Source: Saccharospirillaceae bacterium (GTDB lineage Bacteria > Pseudomonadota > Gammaproteobacteria > Pseudomonadales > Oceanobacteraceae). From it: a stretch of 64,000 nt of DNA. Where the stretch lies: assembly GCA_022448365.1 (NCBI GenBank), contig JAKVCS010000005.1, positions 1 to 64,000 of the forward strand, in the 5' to 3' direction. Under the pieces are notes generated by a model. It had not been told where the DNA came from, ran no database searches, and saw only the letters and a program-made list of their open reading frames with translations. This document shows, piece after piece, positions 1-8,193 of this stretch (within the stretch, counting starts at the first letter, position 1; each line of letters opens with the position of its first letter). The position numbers were made by a program, and so were the translations under genes.

Positions 1-101
1 CGCGTCAGTGCAGCAGTCAGAGTAGTTTTACCATGGTCAACGTGACCGATGGTGCCAACGTTTACGTGCGGTTTGGAGCGCTCAAACGTTTCCTTTGCCA
101 T
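1..101 (-). CDS. tuf: Elongation factor Tu, N-terminal fragment (cut by window edge)
   Basis: Only the first 33 codons are present. The translation opens with [20 protein letters not shown] and runs on through VDHGKTTLT, which is the invariant EF-Tu N-terminus with the P-loop (GHVDHGK). EF-Tu is the GTPase that carries aminoacyl-tRNA to the ribosome. The gene lies just downstream of tRNA-Tyr, tRNA-Gly and tRNA-Thr on the same strand, the classical tRNA-tufB transcription unit, so this is most likely the tufB copy. The rest of the gene is outside the window. Confidence 0.97.
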   Translation of the reverse strand, partial: MAKETFERSKPHVNVGTIGHVDHGKTTLTAALT

Positions 102-151
102 GACTCATTTCTCTTTAGTTGAGGTTTAACAATTTCTTTGTCACATACACA

Positions 152-178
152 AAAAGGCAGACCAATGGCCTACCTTTT
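152..178 (-). promoter_or_regulatory. Hairpin between tRNA-Thr and tuf (attenuator or processing signal)
   Basis: On the minus strand an interrupted stem (AAAAGG/CCTTTT, then AG/CT, then CC/GG, with two mismatches) is followed by a run of five T residues. It sits between the 3' end of tRNA-Thr and the tuf start. The shape fits a partial terminator or a processing site that sets the ratio of tRNA to EF-Tu mRNA. This is inferred from structure alone. Confidence 0.4.
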
Positions 179-189
179 CGAATAAATAA

Positions 190-265
<76 letters not shown>

Positions 266-268
266 AAA

Positions 269-342
269 TGGAGCGGGTAGCGGGAATCGAACCCGCATCA
301 TTAGCTTGGAAGGCTAAGGTTCTACCATTGAACTATACCCGC
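269..342 (-). tRNA. tRNA-Gly (anticodon TCC)
   Basis: This is a 74-nt minus-strand cloverleaf starting GCGGGTATAG and ending with an encoded CCA. The anticodon loop contains TCC (reads GGA/GGG) and the T-loop is GTTCGATTC. It lies 3 nt from tRNA-Thr, so both are processed from one precursor. Confidence 0.97.
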
Positions 343-414
343 AACACAACAGGTAGTTTCGATGACCAAGCCTACCTGCTTGCTCCAATAGCCATTCCGA
401 CAGCTATCAAAAAT

Positions 415-498
415 TGGTGGTGGGGGCTGGATTCGAACCAGCGAAGCTTTCGCGTCAGATTTACAGTCTGATCCCTTTGGCCGCTCGGGAACCCCACC
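415..498 (-). tRNA. tRNA-Tyr (anticodon GTA)
   Basis: This is an 84-nt class II tRNA with a long variable arm on the minus strand. It starts GGTGGGGTTCCCGAGCGG, has the anticodon GTA, and ends CCCCCACCACCA with an encoded CCA. It is the first gene of the tRNA-tuf transcript. Confidence 0.97.
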
Positions 499-510
499 GA
501 AGTGGCGCGT

Positions 511-539
511 ACTATATGAGCCAAGCGCACACCTGTCAA
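511..539 (-). promoter_or_regulatory. Strong sigma-70 promoter of the tRNA-Tyr/Gly/Thr-tuf unit
   Basis: On the minus strand a perfect -35 (TTGACA, 534-539) is separated by exactly 17 bp from a -10 TATAGT (511-516). A GC-rich discriminator (ACGCGCC) follows, just before the mature 5' end of tRNA-Tyr at 498. A consensus core with a GC-rich discriminator is the known signature of stable-RNA promoters under stringent (ppGpp/DksA) control. Confidence 0.85.
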
Positions 540-557
540 CAACTTTTTACTTATTTT

Positions 558-1256
558 TTATCGACTTAACTCAGAAAGTTGATTCGTCGATGCATTACTG
601 CAAGCAGCCAGTTGCCAGTCAATCATGTCATCTCCGGCACGGATGCGTTCGCGCATTTTTTCATTTAACTGTGACACCTGGGCAATCTCGACCCAAAATT
701 CTCTTTTTGACTGATGCATGGTTTGGATCTCAACCGGGATATCAAAACCCTCGACCTTTTTTTGCAGCCCAGTTGCTGAGTTCTTGTTACGGAACAACCC
801 CAGTGACACCCCTTCTGCTAACTCACCCTGAGTGATGATGTAGGAGTCTATTTTTCGTTTTTGCAGCTCTTTCAAAATACGGAGTGCTTCTAAACGGGTG
901 GCCCTGGGTGGAACGTGTACCCAGTATTCCGACGGTTTGTCAGTGGCGATATCCACCGCTTTGATCATCCCGTCGAGACCTAATGCCTCGGCGCGGGCCA
1001 TCAGGTGCCGGGCATCGATGTTATCGGCGTAGGGTCCGGCAACGTAACAGTTAGGCGCTCGTACCTGCCCGCCATCGGCATGATCAACCACGGTCGCCAA
1101 TGGCTGCTCCAGTTCAGAGATCAACTGAAGGTGTCGGCTGCTGTCAGAAACTTCAAACTCGGCAATCATCGGAGCTTGCTCAAGCGTTTGTTGTTGCCAA
1201 AACACAGCCAGCAGCAATAAATTAGCAAACACTAAGGCAAAAAAGATCCAGCGCAT
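558..1256 (-). CDS. SPOR domain-containing membrane protein
   Basis: This 232-residue protein has one N-terminal membrane segment (about residues 4-20), a linker, and a C-terminal half that fits a SPOR domain. The domain spans roughly residues 105-185, with YWVHVPP, an alternating helix/strand pattern and LGLFRNKNSA. SPOR domains bind denuded peptidoglycan at division septa, so a periplasmic cell-wall role is likely. The start overlaps the 3' end of coaX by 25 bp, indicating co-transcription in birA-coaX-SPOR. The same order precedes the tRNA-tuf unit in Pseudomonas. The exact function is unknown; the domain call rests on pattern and context. Confidence 0.8.
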   Translation of the reverse strand: MRWIFFALVFANLLLLAVFWQQQTLEQAPMIAEFEVSDSSRHLQLISELEQPLATVVDHADGGQVRAPNCYVAGPYADNIDARHLMARAEALGLDGMIKAVDIATDKPSEYWVHVPPRATRLEALRILKELQKRKIDSYIITQGELAEGVSLGLFRNKNSATGLQKKVEGFDIPVEIQTMHQSKREFWVEIAQVSQLNEKMRERIRAGDDMIDWQLAACSNASTNQLSELSR

Positions 1257-1996
1257 AAGGATTCCATACCATCAAAAACTAAATTTGGCGCAAACTGTAT
1301 CTCTACACCTGCCATGCTGCACAGCTCCAATTCATGGGCGAGCCATTCCCCATCACCACCACAAACAAACACCTTAAAATTTGGGTAGTCTTTAATTACA
1401 GATACAACCAGCATCACCAGCTGTCGTTGCACTCCTGATGCCACACAGTTGAGGGTATCTTGCCCTGGCCCCATATGACTGGCGCCATGTTCATCCTGAT
1501 AAAGATTCACCCTGTGCGTCTGCTGAAACAAAGCCTGCTGAGCCAGCTGCAAGCCAGGCACAACCCAGCCCCCGAGATGTTGCTGCCGTTTATTCAGCAA
1601 ATCAAGCGTCACTGCCGTTCCGGCATCAATCACCAGCAAATCATCAGCACCCTGATGCCAGGCCCCCAGCATTGCCAACCATCGATCGACGCCCAACCGT
1701 TGACTGTCCTGATAGCAATGATGAAATCCGGGGTAACCTTTCATCGGTGCTGCCAGCCATACCAAGCGACTGCCAAACTGATTTTCCAAGACCTGCTTTA
1801 ACACTGGCTGGTCTCTGACACTGGCAACCAACACTCGCTCGATAGTAAAAGGCCACTGTAACTCGGTGAACCCGTTATGATTGCAGCTGCCGGTCAGCCA
1901 GCGCCCCCGGTTACGATAACCCCATTTAATCCGGGTATTACCAATATCAACAAACAAATTATTCGACGGGGCGGACACTGATCTCTCCGGCAGCAA
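1232..1996 (-). CDS. coaX: Type III pantothenate kinase
   Basis: CoaX phosphorylates pantothenate, the first step of coenzyme A synthesis, in the cytoplasm. It belongs to the ASKHA fold. Visible motifs are the N-terminal phosphate-binding FVDIGNTRIKWG, the LGVDRWLAMLGA segment (family GxDR signature) and IDAGTAVTLD, with a C-terminal CGGDG turn. At 254 residues it is of normal length. The ATG at 1996 overlaps birA by 38 bp. A GTG at 1978 (codon 7), preceded by GGAGAG, is an equally good start and lies closer to the usual family N-terminus. The adjacent birA explains the transcriptional coupling. Confidence 0.93.
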   Translation of the reverse strand: MLPERSVSAPSNNLFVDIGNTRIKWGYRNRGRWLTGSCNHNGFTELQWPFTIERVLVASVRDQPVLKQVLENQFGSRLVWLAAPMKGYPGFHHCYQDSQRLGVDRWLAMLGAWHQGADDLLVIDAGTAVTLDLLNKRQQHLGGWVVPGLQLAQQALFQQTHRVNLYQDEHGASHMGPGQDTLNCVASGVQRQLVMLVVSVIKDYPNFKVFVCGGDGEWLAHELELCSMAGVEIQFAPNLVFDGMESLCAGSFLP

Positions 1997-2915
1997 TCAC
2001 TTCCACACCTTTGTCCGTGTGCAATAACAACTCGCCTTTGCGGTTAACGCCTTTCACGACGCCATGCTTCTCATTACCGGGGCTGATAATCCGGACGTCT
2101 TTACCCTGATAAATATCACGCTTCGACCAATATTCCTGGTAGGCCGCAAAACCATGCTTCTGGAACTCATCCAGAGCCACCAGCAACTCATTAATCAAAA
2201 CGCCGGCAACCTGATTACGCGATAGCTCCGGCCGGATGTGCTTCAACGCTGTCCAAGGCTGACCGATATCCGCAGCATCATCATCACTTAAGGCCAGATT
2301 TAGACCAATACCGATGACCACCTGACAGTGGCTATTGTACTCACCCGTTACCTCAAGAAGGATACCTGCGAGTTTTTTGCCATCGGCGTAGATATCATTT
2401 GGCCACTTCAGACCGATAGCATCAATCCCCAGCTTCACCAGTGCTTTTTCTACCGCAATGGCTGTCACCAGGCTCAGGCCTTCAAGCGCCGCGATGCCTC
2501 CGGAAAACGATGCCAACAAAGACAAATATATATTTTTGCCAAACGGGCTAACCCACTGTCGGCCTCGTCGCCCCCGACCTGCCGCCTGCTTTTCAGCCAG
2601 CACAGCATAACGTTTGCCCATGTGGTCAGAGGCTTTTTTGAATAAATAAGAGTTGGTGGAATCGACATCCAGCAGGATATCAAGAATATCGAGACGCTGA
2701 TTAATATGATCGCGCACGGATGCATCATCAAGCAGCTCTATCGCATCATGCAGGCGGTAACCCTTCCCCTTCACAGATGAATAAGGGATATCCAGTTCGT
2801 CGAGCTTTTTCAGCTGCTTCCATACTGCCGCACGGCTTACCCCCAGCTTTTCTCCAAGCTCCTCGCCTGAATGAAACTGACCGTCCGCCAGCTGTGCCAA
2901 TAATTTGTTTAACAT
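1959..2915 (-). CDS. birA: Bifunctional biotin--[acetyl-CoA-carboxylase] ligase / biotin operon repressor
   Basis: BirA activates biotin to biotinyl-5'-AMP and attaches it to the carboxyl carrier protein of acetyl-CoA carboxylase. Proteins with the N-terminal domain also repress biotin genes. Residues 1-60 hold a winged helix (GEKLGVSRAAVWKQLKKL). The ligase domain has the adenylate-binding loop GRGRRGRQW at 113-121, KWPND at 170-174 and a C-terminal SH3-like cap. At 318 residues it matches the E. coli length. A strong ribosome-binding site (AGGAGGAGG) precedes the ATG. It is the first gene of the birA-coaX-SPOR operon. Confidence 0.95.
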   Translation of the reverse strand: MLNKLLAQLADGQFHSGEELGEKLGVSRAAVWKQLKKLDELDIPYSSVKGKGYRLHDAIELLDDASVRDHINQRLDILDILLDVDSTNSYLFKKASDHMGKRYAVLAEKQAAGRGRRGRQWVSPFGKNIYLSLLASFSGGIAALEGLSLVTAIAVEKALVKLGIDAIGLKWPNDIYADGKKLAGILLEVTGEYNSHCQVVIGIGLNLALSDDDAADIGQPWTALKHIRPELSRNQVAGVLINELLVALDEFQKHGFAAYQEYWSKRDIYQGKDVRIISPGNEKHGVVKGVNRKGELLLHTDKGVEVIAAGEISVRPVE

Positions 2916-3136
2916 GGTTACCTCCTCCTGCCCGCCAATCGACGAGATTCCAAACTATAACAGAAGCAGACAACCGGAAAAGACGTTAGCGGTTAACTGG
3001 TTATAAGAATCGCTCCGGTTTTTTTTCAGTGGAGCACCCTGTCGGGCCAACAATAAGGAAACATTATTGGTATTTCATGAGGCCGTGATATTTCAAAAGA
3101 ACGTGCGGGACGCAACGTCCCATAAAAACCCAGGCT

Positions 3137-3433
3137 TTATGTATCAGTATTGTTGAGCGACATCATGCGCAGCGGTTCGCGGTCACTCAGCCCTGCCGTG
3201 AGATGGCGGGGAGCGGCAAAAGTTAGTAATACAGAGGGTGACAAATCGATGATCAGAGCAGGTAAAGCAATCAGCAAAGGTGGCAACAGATCGTCCGGAT
3301 TAAACGCTGTAAAGCAATCCTCACACGGTTGCTGCGGCGCCAGCTGCTCATGCACGCTCTGGGCACTGGCAAACAGCACCAACAGGGTGCTGAGCAACAG
3401 CGCTAACCAGGATGTGCTGCGACGACTTGACAT
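3137..3433 (-). CDS. Small exported protein with a CxxC pair, unknown function
   Basis: This 98-residue protein has an N-terminal hydrophobic segment (about residues 8-25, likely signal peptide or anchor). A CEDC motif follows at about 37-40, then a second hydrophobic stretch (about 50-72) and a polar tail ending near REPLRMMSLNN. The size and layout recall small DUF2946-type membrane proteins found near metal genes, but I cannot confirm membership. The opposite-strand frame over the same DNA gives a low-complexity Ser/Arg-rich translation and looks like a shadow. The gene stands alone upstream of birA. Confidence 0.55.
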   Translation of the reverse strand: MSSRRSTSWLALLLSTLLVLFASAQSVHEQLAPQQPCEDCFTAFNPDDLLPPLLIALPALIIDLSPSVLLTFAAPRHLTAGLSDREPLRMMSLNNTDT

Positions 3434-3567
3434 AGCAACTCGGACGTTAAAGAAATGACTCTGAAAATAGTGTCATTTCAATAAACCGGAGTAAAGCCTG
3501 AGACAGGCCTGACCGGCTCCGCTTTCAAGAAGCGTCACTGGCGACAAAACATCGGCGGAATCGAAAG

Positions 3568-4695
3568 TCAGACCAGATCTTTCATCGCTTTGTTAAAGTG
3601 AATTTCAATCGCACGCTGCACATCGCGCACACACGCGTCTTTCTCAGTATGCACAAGCATGATCAATGACTGTGCATAAACAGGGTGATCGCCATCAGGA
3701 TGAGTCACCACTTGCCCGTCTTTGGTAACGTAAGCCAACGGCGTACCGACATTGGCCTGTACAACAGCGTTAACCACATCCGCCCAACGTTCACCTTCCA
3801 GCCAAACCGGAAAACGCACCGTGTGATCATGCGCGTGAGTGAACATATCGTCAATGATTCGCTCGGCACCCGGCGCAACCATCGCCCGGACAATAATTTC
3901 GGGATAAGAGCGAATGGGTCGCAGAATCACTGGAATATCGAGTTCGCGCAGACGTTCGCGGTTGGCATCGTCCACACATTCGATCATCACTTTGTGGCTG
4001 ATGTGCAACGAATACAACCGGTGGGCAATATCGAAACTGTAGCTATCACTGTCGGTCGAGTATTCATCCCGCGCCAGCACCACAATGTGCCTGGCATGCT
4101 CTGCCCCTGCCCGTTTAAGATCATCCGGGCGACTGGCCAAACCCGTGACGTGCACGACACCGAGCTGGCGTAAACTGTCAGGCAAGCCTTCAGCAAACTC
4201 CGGATTCAGCAACATAATCGGAGTTTCCGGATATTCGCCACTCTCGCGGATCTGACTGATCAGCCGCAAGAAATAAGCCTCCCGGTTATACTTCGGTGAA
4301 TTAATAATCAGAATGTGATCGGCCATGTTCCAGTCCCAATATCCGGTGCGAATGCGTTCTCGCCGCGCAATGCGGTAATCGACGTAGTCACTGATAAGAA
4401 AGGTCATCAAAGTAATACCGCAGACGTACATCAGTATAATGGTCGCCAGTTGACCTGCCGGCGTCGCTGCAGATGAATCGCCATAACCAACCGTGGTAAT
4501 CGTTGTTAATGTCAGCCACACAGCCGACCAGACGGGCATACCTTCCAGCCACACCATCGCACAGACATGCAGTGAAACGAAGCTCAAAAGAATCAGTGCT
4601 GTGCGTACGACCGCTCTGCGAATATTATCGTCGGTTTGGTATATCGCATGGCGTACACGCTGATGATGGCGGATAAAACGGGTTACACTATTCAT
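3568..4695 (-). CDS. Two-TM potassium channel with cytoplasmic RCK-like domain
   Basis: The predicted protein of 375 residues has TM1 at about 31-50, a pore loop with the K+ selectivity filter TVGYGD at 68-73, and TM2 at about 82-102. A C-terminal RCK/TrkA-like region starts near 126. This layout matches MthK/Kch-type channels of the inner membrane. The open frame extends to 4821, but that would overlap the divergent kinase gene, so the ATG at 4695 (MNSVTRFIRHH) is chosen. The Rossmann glycine motif expected at the start of an RCK domain is absent (ILIINSPKYN instead of GxGxxG), so nucleotide or ion gating may differ. Confidence 0.85.
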   Translation of the reverse strand: MNSVTRFIRHHQRVRHAIYQTDDNIRRAVVRTALILLSFVSLHVCAMVWLEGMPVWSAVWLTLTTITTVGYGDSSAATPAGQLATIILMYVCGITLMTFLISDYVDYRIARRERIRTGYWDWNMADHILIINSPKYNREAYFLRLISQIRESGEYPETPIMLLNPEFAEGLPDSLRQLGVVHVTGLASRPDDLKRAGAEHARHIVVLARDEYSTDSDSYSFDIAHRLYSLHISHKVMIECVDDANRERLRELDIPVILRPIRSYPEIIVRAMVAPGAERIIDDMFTHAHDHTVRFPVWLEGERWADVVNAVVQANVGTPLAYVTKDGQVVTHPDGDHPVYAQSLIMLVHTEKDACVRDVQRAIEIHFNKAMKDLV

Positions 4696-4807
4696 GCTGC
4701 CATCATAACAGTCAGGCAATATCTGAACAGCTAAGGTCATCAGAACTTGATCTGCCTCCCCATAGCGATAAACTGCCCGCCCAAATAAACCAAGAATGAG
4801 AACTTCC

Positions 4808-5803
4808 ATGGCATACCACATTTATGGCATCGGCAACGCACTGGTCGACAAAGAGTTTGAAGTTACCGATGAGTTTTTCGCCAAAACCGGTATCGAAAAA
4901 GGCATGATGACTCTGATCGAAGAAGATCAGCTGCACGCCATGCTGGAAACCCTGAACAGCGATTACGGCCTGAAAAAACGTGCCTGTGGTGGTAGCGCCG
5001 CGAACTCAATTATTGGTGCCAGCTATTTTGGTGCAAAAACGTATTACAGCTGCAATGTGGGTAACGACGAAGCCGGGGATTTTTACATTTCCGATCTGAC
5101 GGCGGCTGGTGTCGATACCAACACAGAAACCAATCGTGACGAAGGCATCACCGGAAAGTGCCTGGTAATGGTTACTCCAGATGCCGAGCGCACCATGAAC
5201 ACCTATTTGGGGATTACAGCCGACCTGCACGAAAAGCACATTAATGAGGACGCGCTGAAAAACTCAGAATGGGTCTATATCGAAGGCTACCTGGTGACTT
5301 CTGACACCTCCCGCGCAGCAGCAATCAAAGTGATTGAACTGGCAAAAAAACATGGCGTTAAAACGGCTCTGACGTTCTCCGACCCCGCCATGGTGCAGTT
5401 TTTCAAAGACGGCCTGAAAGAAATGATTGGTTCAGGTGTTGATTTGCTGTTCTGCAATGAACAGGAAGCCATGCTGTTCGCAGACAGCGATAACCTCGAT
5501 GACGCAGTCGAAACCATCAAGGAAGTGGCTAAAACATTCGCCATCACACTGGGTTCCAAGGGTGCCCTGGCATTTGACGGCGCATTGATGCACCCGATTA
5601 TCCCCAACCCAACCACCGCAGTGGACTCCAATGGTGCGGGTGATATGTTCGCTGGAGCCTTCCTGTACGCCATCACCCAAGGGCATGATTTTGCCGCGGC
5701 AGGCCGTCTCGCCAGCGCTGCTTCCTCCAAGGTTGTCAGTCAGTTTGGTCCTCGTCTGGAAGCGGCACAACATGAGCCATTAAAAGCCGCACTCGAAGCC
5801 TGA
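4808..5803 (+). CDS. PfkB-family carbohydrate/nucleoside kinase (adenosine kinase-like)
   Basis: This ribokinase-fold enzyme phosphorylates a sugar or nucleoside with ATP. The N-terminus (MAYHIYGIGNALVDKEFEV) resembles the group often annotated as adenosine kinase. The PfkB signatures are CGGSAANS (about residue 60) and the catalytic/anion-hole motif SNGAGDMFAGAF near residue 275. The length of 331 residues is typical. The ATG at 4808 is preferred over one 12 bp upstream because it matches the family N-terminus. The gene is divergent from the potassium channel and followed by a strong terminator. The substrate cannot be fixed from sequence alone. Confidence 0.85.
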   Translation: MAYHIYGIGNALVDKEFEVTDEFFAKTGIEKGMMTLIEEDQLHAMLETLNSDYGLKKRACGGSAANSIIGASYFGAKTYYSCNVGNDEAGDFYISDLTAAGVDTNTETNRDEGITGKCLVMVTPDAERTMNTYLGITADLHEKHINEDALKNSEWVYIEGYLVTSDTSRAAAIKVIELAKKHGVKTALTFSDPAMVQFFKDGLKEMIGSGVDLLFCNEQEAMLFADSDNLDDAVETIKEVAKTFAITLGSKGALAFDGALMHPIIPNPTTAVDSNGAGDMFAGAFLYAITQGHDFAAAGRLASAASSKVVSQFGPRLEAAQHEPLKAALEA

Positions 5804-5828
5804 TATCAGCGCAATCGGATGGACATCA

Positions 5829-5866
5829 AGCCCGACACCTGCATCAGGTCAGTCGGGCTTTTTTTT
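5829..5866 (+). terminator. Rho-independent terminator of the PfkB kinase gene
   Basis: A stem of AAGCCCGAC paired with GTCGGGCTT (5829-5860) runs straight into an eight-T tract. It lies 25 bp after the kinase stop codon. Confidence 0.9.
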
Positions 5867-5933
5867 GCCCATAAAAACAACACCTTGCGCTATACCATGG
5901 ACAGCGCTTAACTGAATACAAGGTGTACAAAAA

Positions 5934-7790
5934 GTGGGGCATTTTTTGGATTTATTAAAGCGTCTGACTTTACCGTCTATTTTACTGGTTCTGGCACTGG
6001 GTTTATGGAACAGCCAGGAGTTTCAGCAAATCGCTGCCGGTGCGGCAATATTTTTATTTGGTATGTTATCGCTTGAAAAAGGCTTCAGAGCTTTTTCCGG
6101 CGGCTTACTGGAAAAAGCACTGCATCACAGTACCAATCGCCTGTGGAAATCCCTGAGTTTTGGTGTTGTTACAACCAGCTTGATGCAATCCAGTTCGCTG
6201 GTGTCGGTTCTCGCGATCTCATTTCTATCCGCTGGTTTGATCAATTTATTTATGGGTCTGGGAATTATTTTCGGAGCCAATCTGGGTACAACAACCGGCG
6301 CATGGTTAATTGCTGCCTTTGGCTTGAAAATAAAACTGGCCAGCTACGCCATGCCGATGCTGGTATTCGGTGTGGCCTTGATGTTTCAGGATAACAAACC
6401 GATAAAGGGCATTGGCCAGGTACTGGCGGGCATCGGATTTCTGTTTCTTGGTATTCACCACATGAAAGAGGGATTCGCCACCTTTCAACAAGGCGTCGAC
6501 CTGAGCTTGTATCAAGGGCAAGGCTGGAGTGGTCTGCTGCTCTACACCGCCATAGGTCTGCTGGCGACTGTGATTATGCAATCCAGCCACGCGACGCTGG
6601 TATTGATTCTCACCGCTTTGGGCGCCGGTCACATTGCTTATATGGATGCATTAGCATTAGCCATTGGTGCCAACGTTGGCACCACGATCACGGCCTTACT
6701 GGCCAGCATCAGTGCAAATTCTGCGGGCAAACAATTAGCGATCGGCCACGTATTATTTAATCTGGTTACCGGCGCACTGGCGATTTTACTATTACCACAG
6801 CTGTTGCTGACGGTTGAGTGGTGTGCTCACTTTATTGGGCTGGCGAACGACGATTTCACTTTACGCCTGGCGCTCTTTCACTCACTGTTTAATCTGCTTG
6901 GTATCCTTGTCATGCTGCCTCTGATGCCAGGCCTGGTGACACTCCTACAACGCTGGTTACCGCCAAAACAAGTCAGTATCAAACAACCGAAATACCTGAA
7001 CGATGCTGCCTTGTCATCGGCAAAAGGTGCTTACAAAGTGGCGCAACAGGAGAGCAGTCGTTTGTACCGCTTCAGCCGCGATACCGTAGTTCGAGGCATT
7101 GGCTGGAGCAGCACAGAGTTTCGCCAACAACGTTTACCGGAGGCTATTTCAGCCCAGCATAAAATTACCCACCATGACATTCAGCACGCCTATGATATCC
7201 GCCTGAAACAATTACACAGTGCCATTACCCGTTTTATCAGTCTGGCACGCGACGGTGCGAGCAATAAACACAGCGAACAATTGCGGCAACTCAGCGTTGC
7301 CTGCTTTCATATGATCGAAGCCGTCAAAGACACCAAGCACATGCAGTCCAATATGCTGCGCTATGGCGACGGCGATAACCGCTATCTGGCACAGGCTTAT
7401 CAACAGTTGCGGGAAGAAATTGCCAGAACCGTACTGAATCTTGATCATGCCCAGAAAAGTTTCAGGCAACATAATGATTATGACGAGTTCCAACTGGAGC
7501 TGGAGCATCAGCAGTTATTATTGCAACGACGCCATGAAGCCTATGACAACGACATCGATAACATGATTCGGCAGCAGCAGATCACTCCAACCATGGCGAC
7601 GTCTTTGATGAACGATAAAGAGTATGCTTTTCGCATTGGTAAAAAGCTCACCAAAGCGGTCCGCTCGCTGGAAGGCATTAACGTTCATCCGCAACTCGTG
7701 CTGGAAGACAGCGAGTTCGATGCCGTTAACCAGAAACTGAAAAATAAGCGGATTGAAGGAGGCTGTGATGAAACTGATCAAACGCCTTAA
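5934..7790 (+). CDS. Na+/phosphate cotransporter with C-terminal PhoU-like region
   Basis: This 618-residue inner-membrane protein belongs to the NptA/YjbB family. The first ~350 residues hold about 8-10 membrane helices with the two inverted family repeats, each carrying a QSS motif (MQSSSLVSV near 90 and MQSSHATL near 216) and GANLGTT/GANVGTT. Residues from about 365 on are helical and charged, matching the PhoU-like tail of these transporters. Translation is taken from the GTG at 5934, with AAGGTG 8 bp upstream. The downstream small gene overlaps the 3' end, implying translational coupling. Phosphate uptake or export direction is not decidable here. Confidence 0.9.
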   Translation: MGHFLDLLKRLTLPSILLVLALGLWNSQEFQQIAAGAAIFLFGMLSLEKGFRAFSGGLLEKALHHSTNRLWKSLSFGVVTTSLMQSSSLVSVLAISFLSAGLINLFMGLGIIFGANLGTTTGAWLIAAFGLKIKLASYAMPMLVFGVALMFQDNKPIKGIGQVLAGIGFLFLGIHHMKEGFATFQQGVDLSLYQGQGWSGLLLYTAIGLLATVIMQSSHATLVLILTALGAGHIAYMDALALAIGANVGTTITALLASISANSAGKQLAIGHVLFNLVTGALAILLLPQLLLTVEWCAHFIGLANDDFTLRLALFHSLFNLLGILVMLPLMPGLVTLLQRWLPPKQVSIKQPKYLNDAALSSAKGAYKVAQQESSRLYRFSRDTVVRGIGWSSTEFRQQRLPEAISAQHKITHHDIQHAYDIRLKQLHSAITRFISLARDGASNKHSEQLRQLSVACFHMIEAVKDTKHMQSNMLRYGDGDNRYLAQAYQQLREEIARTVLNLDHAQKSFRQHNDYDEFQLELEHQQLLLQRRHEAYDNDIDNMIRQQQITPTMATSLMNDKEYAFRIGKKLTKAVRSLEGINVHPQLVLEDSEFDAVNQKLKNKRIEGGCDETDQTP

Positions 7791-8025
7791 TCGCCTGTTG
7801 AAAGACTCAAAAGACAGTCTCCCTGTTTCTGCTAAAGAGCTGAAAAAGGTGCTTAAAAAACTGAAGCATAAATCCCGGGATTTAGCTCAGCAGCTAGCCC
7901 ATTGTCGGTCTGAGGAGGAGAAAACGGTATTGCAAGAAAAACTGGAAATCATTCATTGCAAACAACAGAAGGTACTTTCACTGTTGCAAACCATGGACAA
8001 ACAAGCTCCAACAGGTAAACCCTGA
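7768..8025 (+). CDS. Small helical protein coupled to the Na/Pi cotransporter
   Basis: This 85-residue, Lys-rich, Leu-heptad protein is predicted to be almost entirely coiled coil, without signal peptide or membrane segment. An excellent AAGGAGG (7756-7762) decides the ATG at 7768, which lies inside the last codons of the cotransporter gene (23-bp overlap). Such tight coupling suggests a partner of the transporter or of its PhoU-like domain. I do not recognise a family. Confidence 0.7.
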   Translation: MKLIKRLNRLLKDSKDSLPVSAKELKKVLKKLKHKSRDLAQQLAHCRSEEEKTVLQEKLEIIHCKQQKVLSLLQTMDKQAPTGKP

Positions 8026-8193
8026 TCTGAGTTACTCCACCCGCCGGGTTTAAAACGCTACACAGCCAACGCTGATCTTAGCCTGGTGATACATCACAGT
8101 CGGAGTCCTAACCTCTGCCGATTACAGAGTCTTCAACTTTCGTCATCGTCAGTCTATCCTGAGACCAGATTTCATTCTGATAGAGTCCTGAGT

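Noticed and set aside
268-471. Short open frame across the tRNA-Gly and tRNA-Tyr genes
   Set aside because: It overlaps structural RNA genes on the opposite strand and has no ribosome-binding site.
3150-3458. Plus-strand frame opposite the small Cys-pair protein
   Set aside because: The translation is Ser/Arg-rich without a signal or domain pattern, whereas the minus-strand frame has a clear hydrophobic leader.
4712-4936. Minus-strand frame overlapping the start of the PfkB kinase
   Set aside because: It lies mostly inside a confident kinase gene in the opposite orientation and has no family features.
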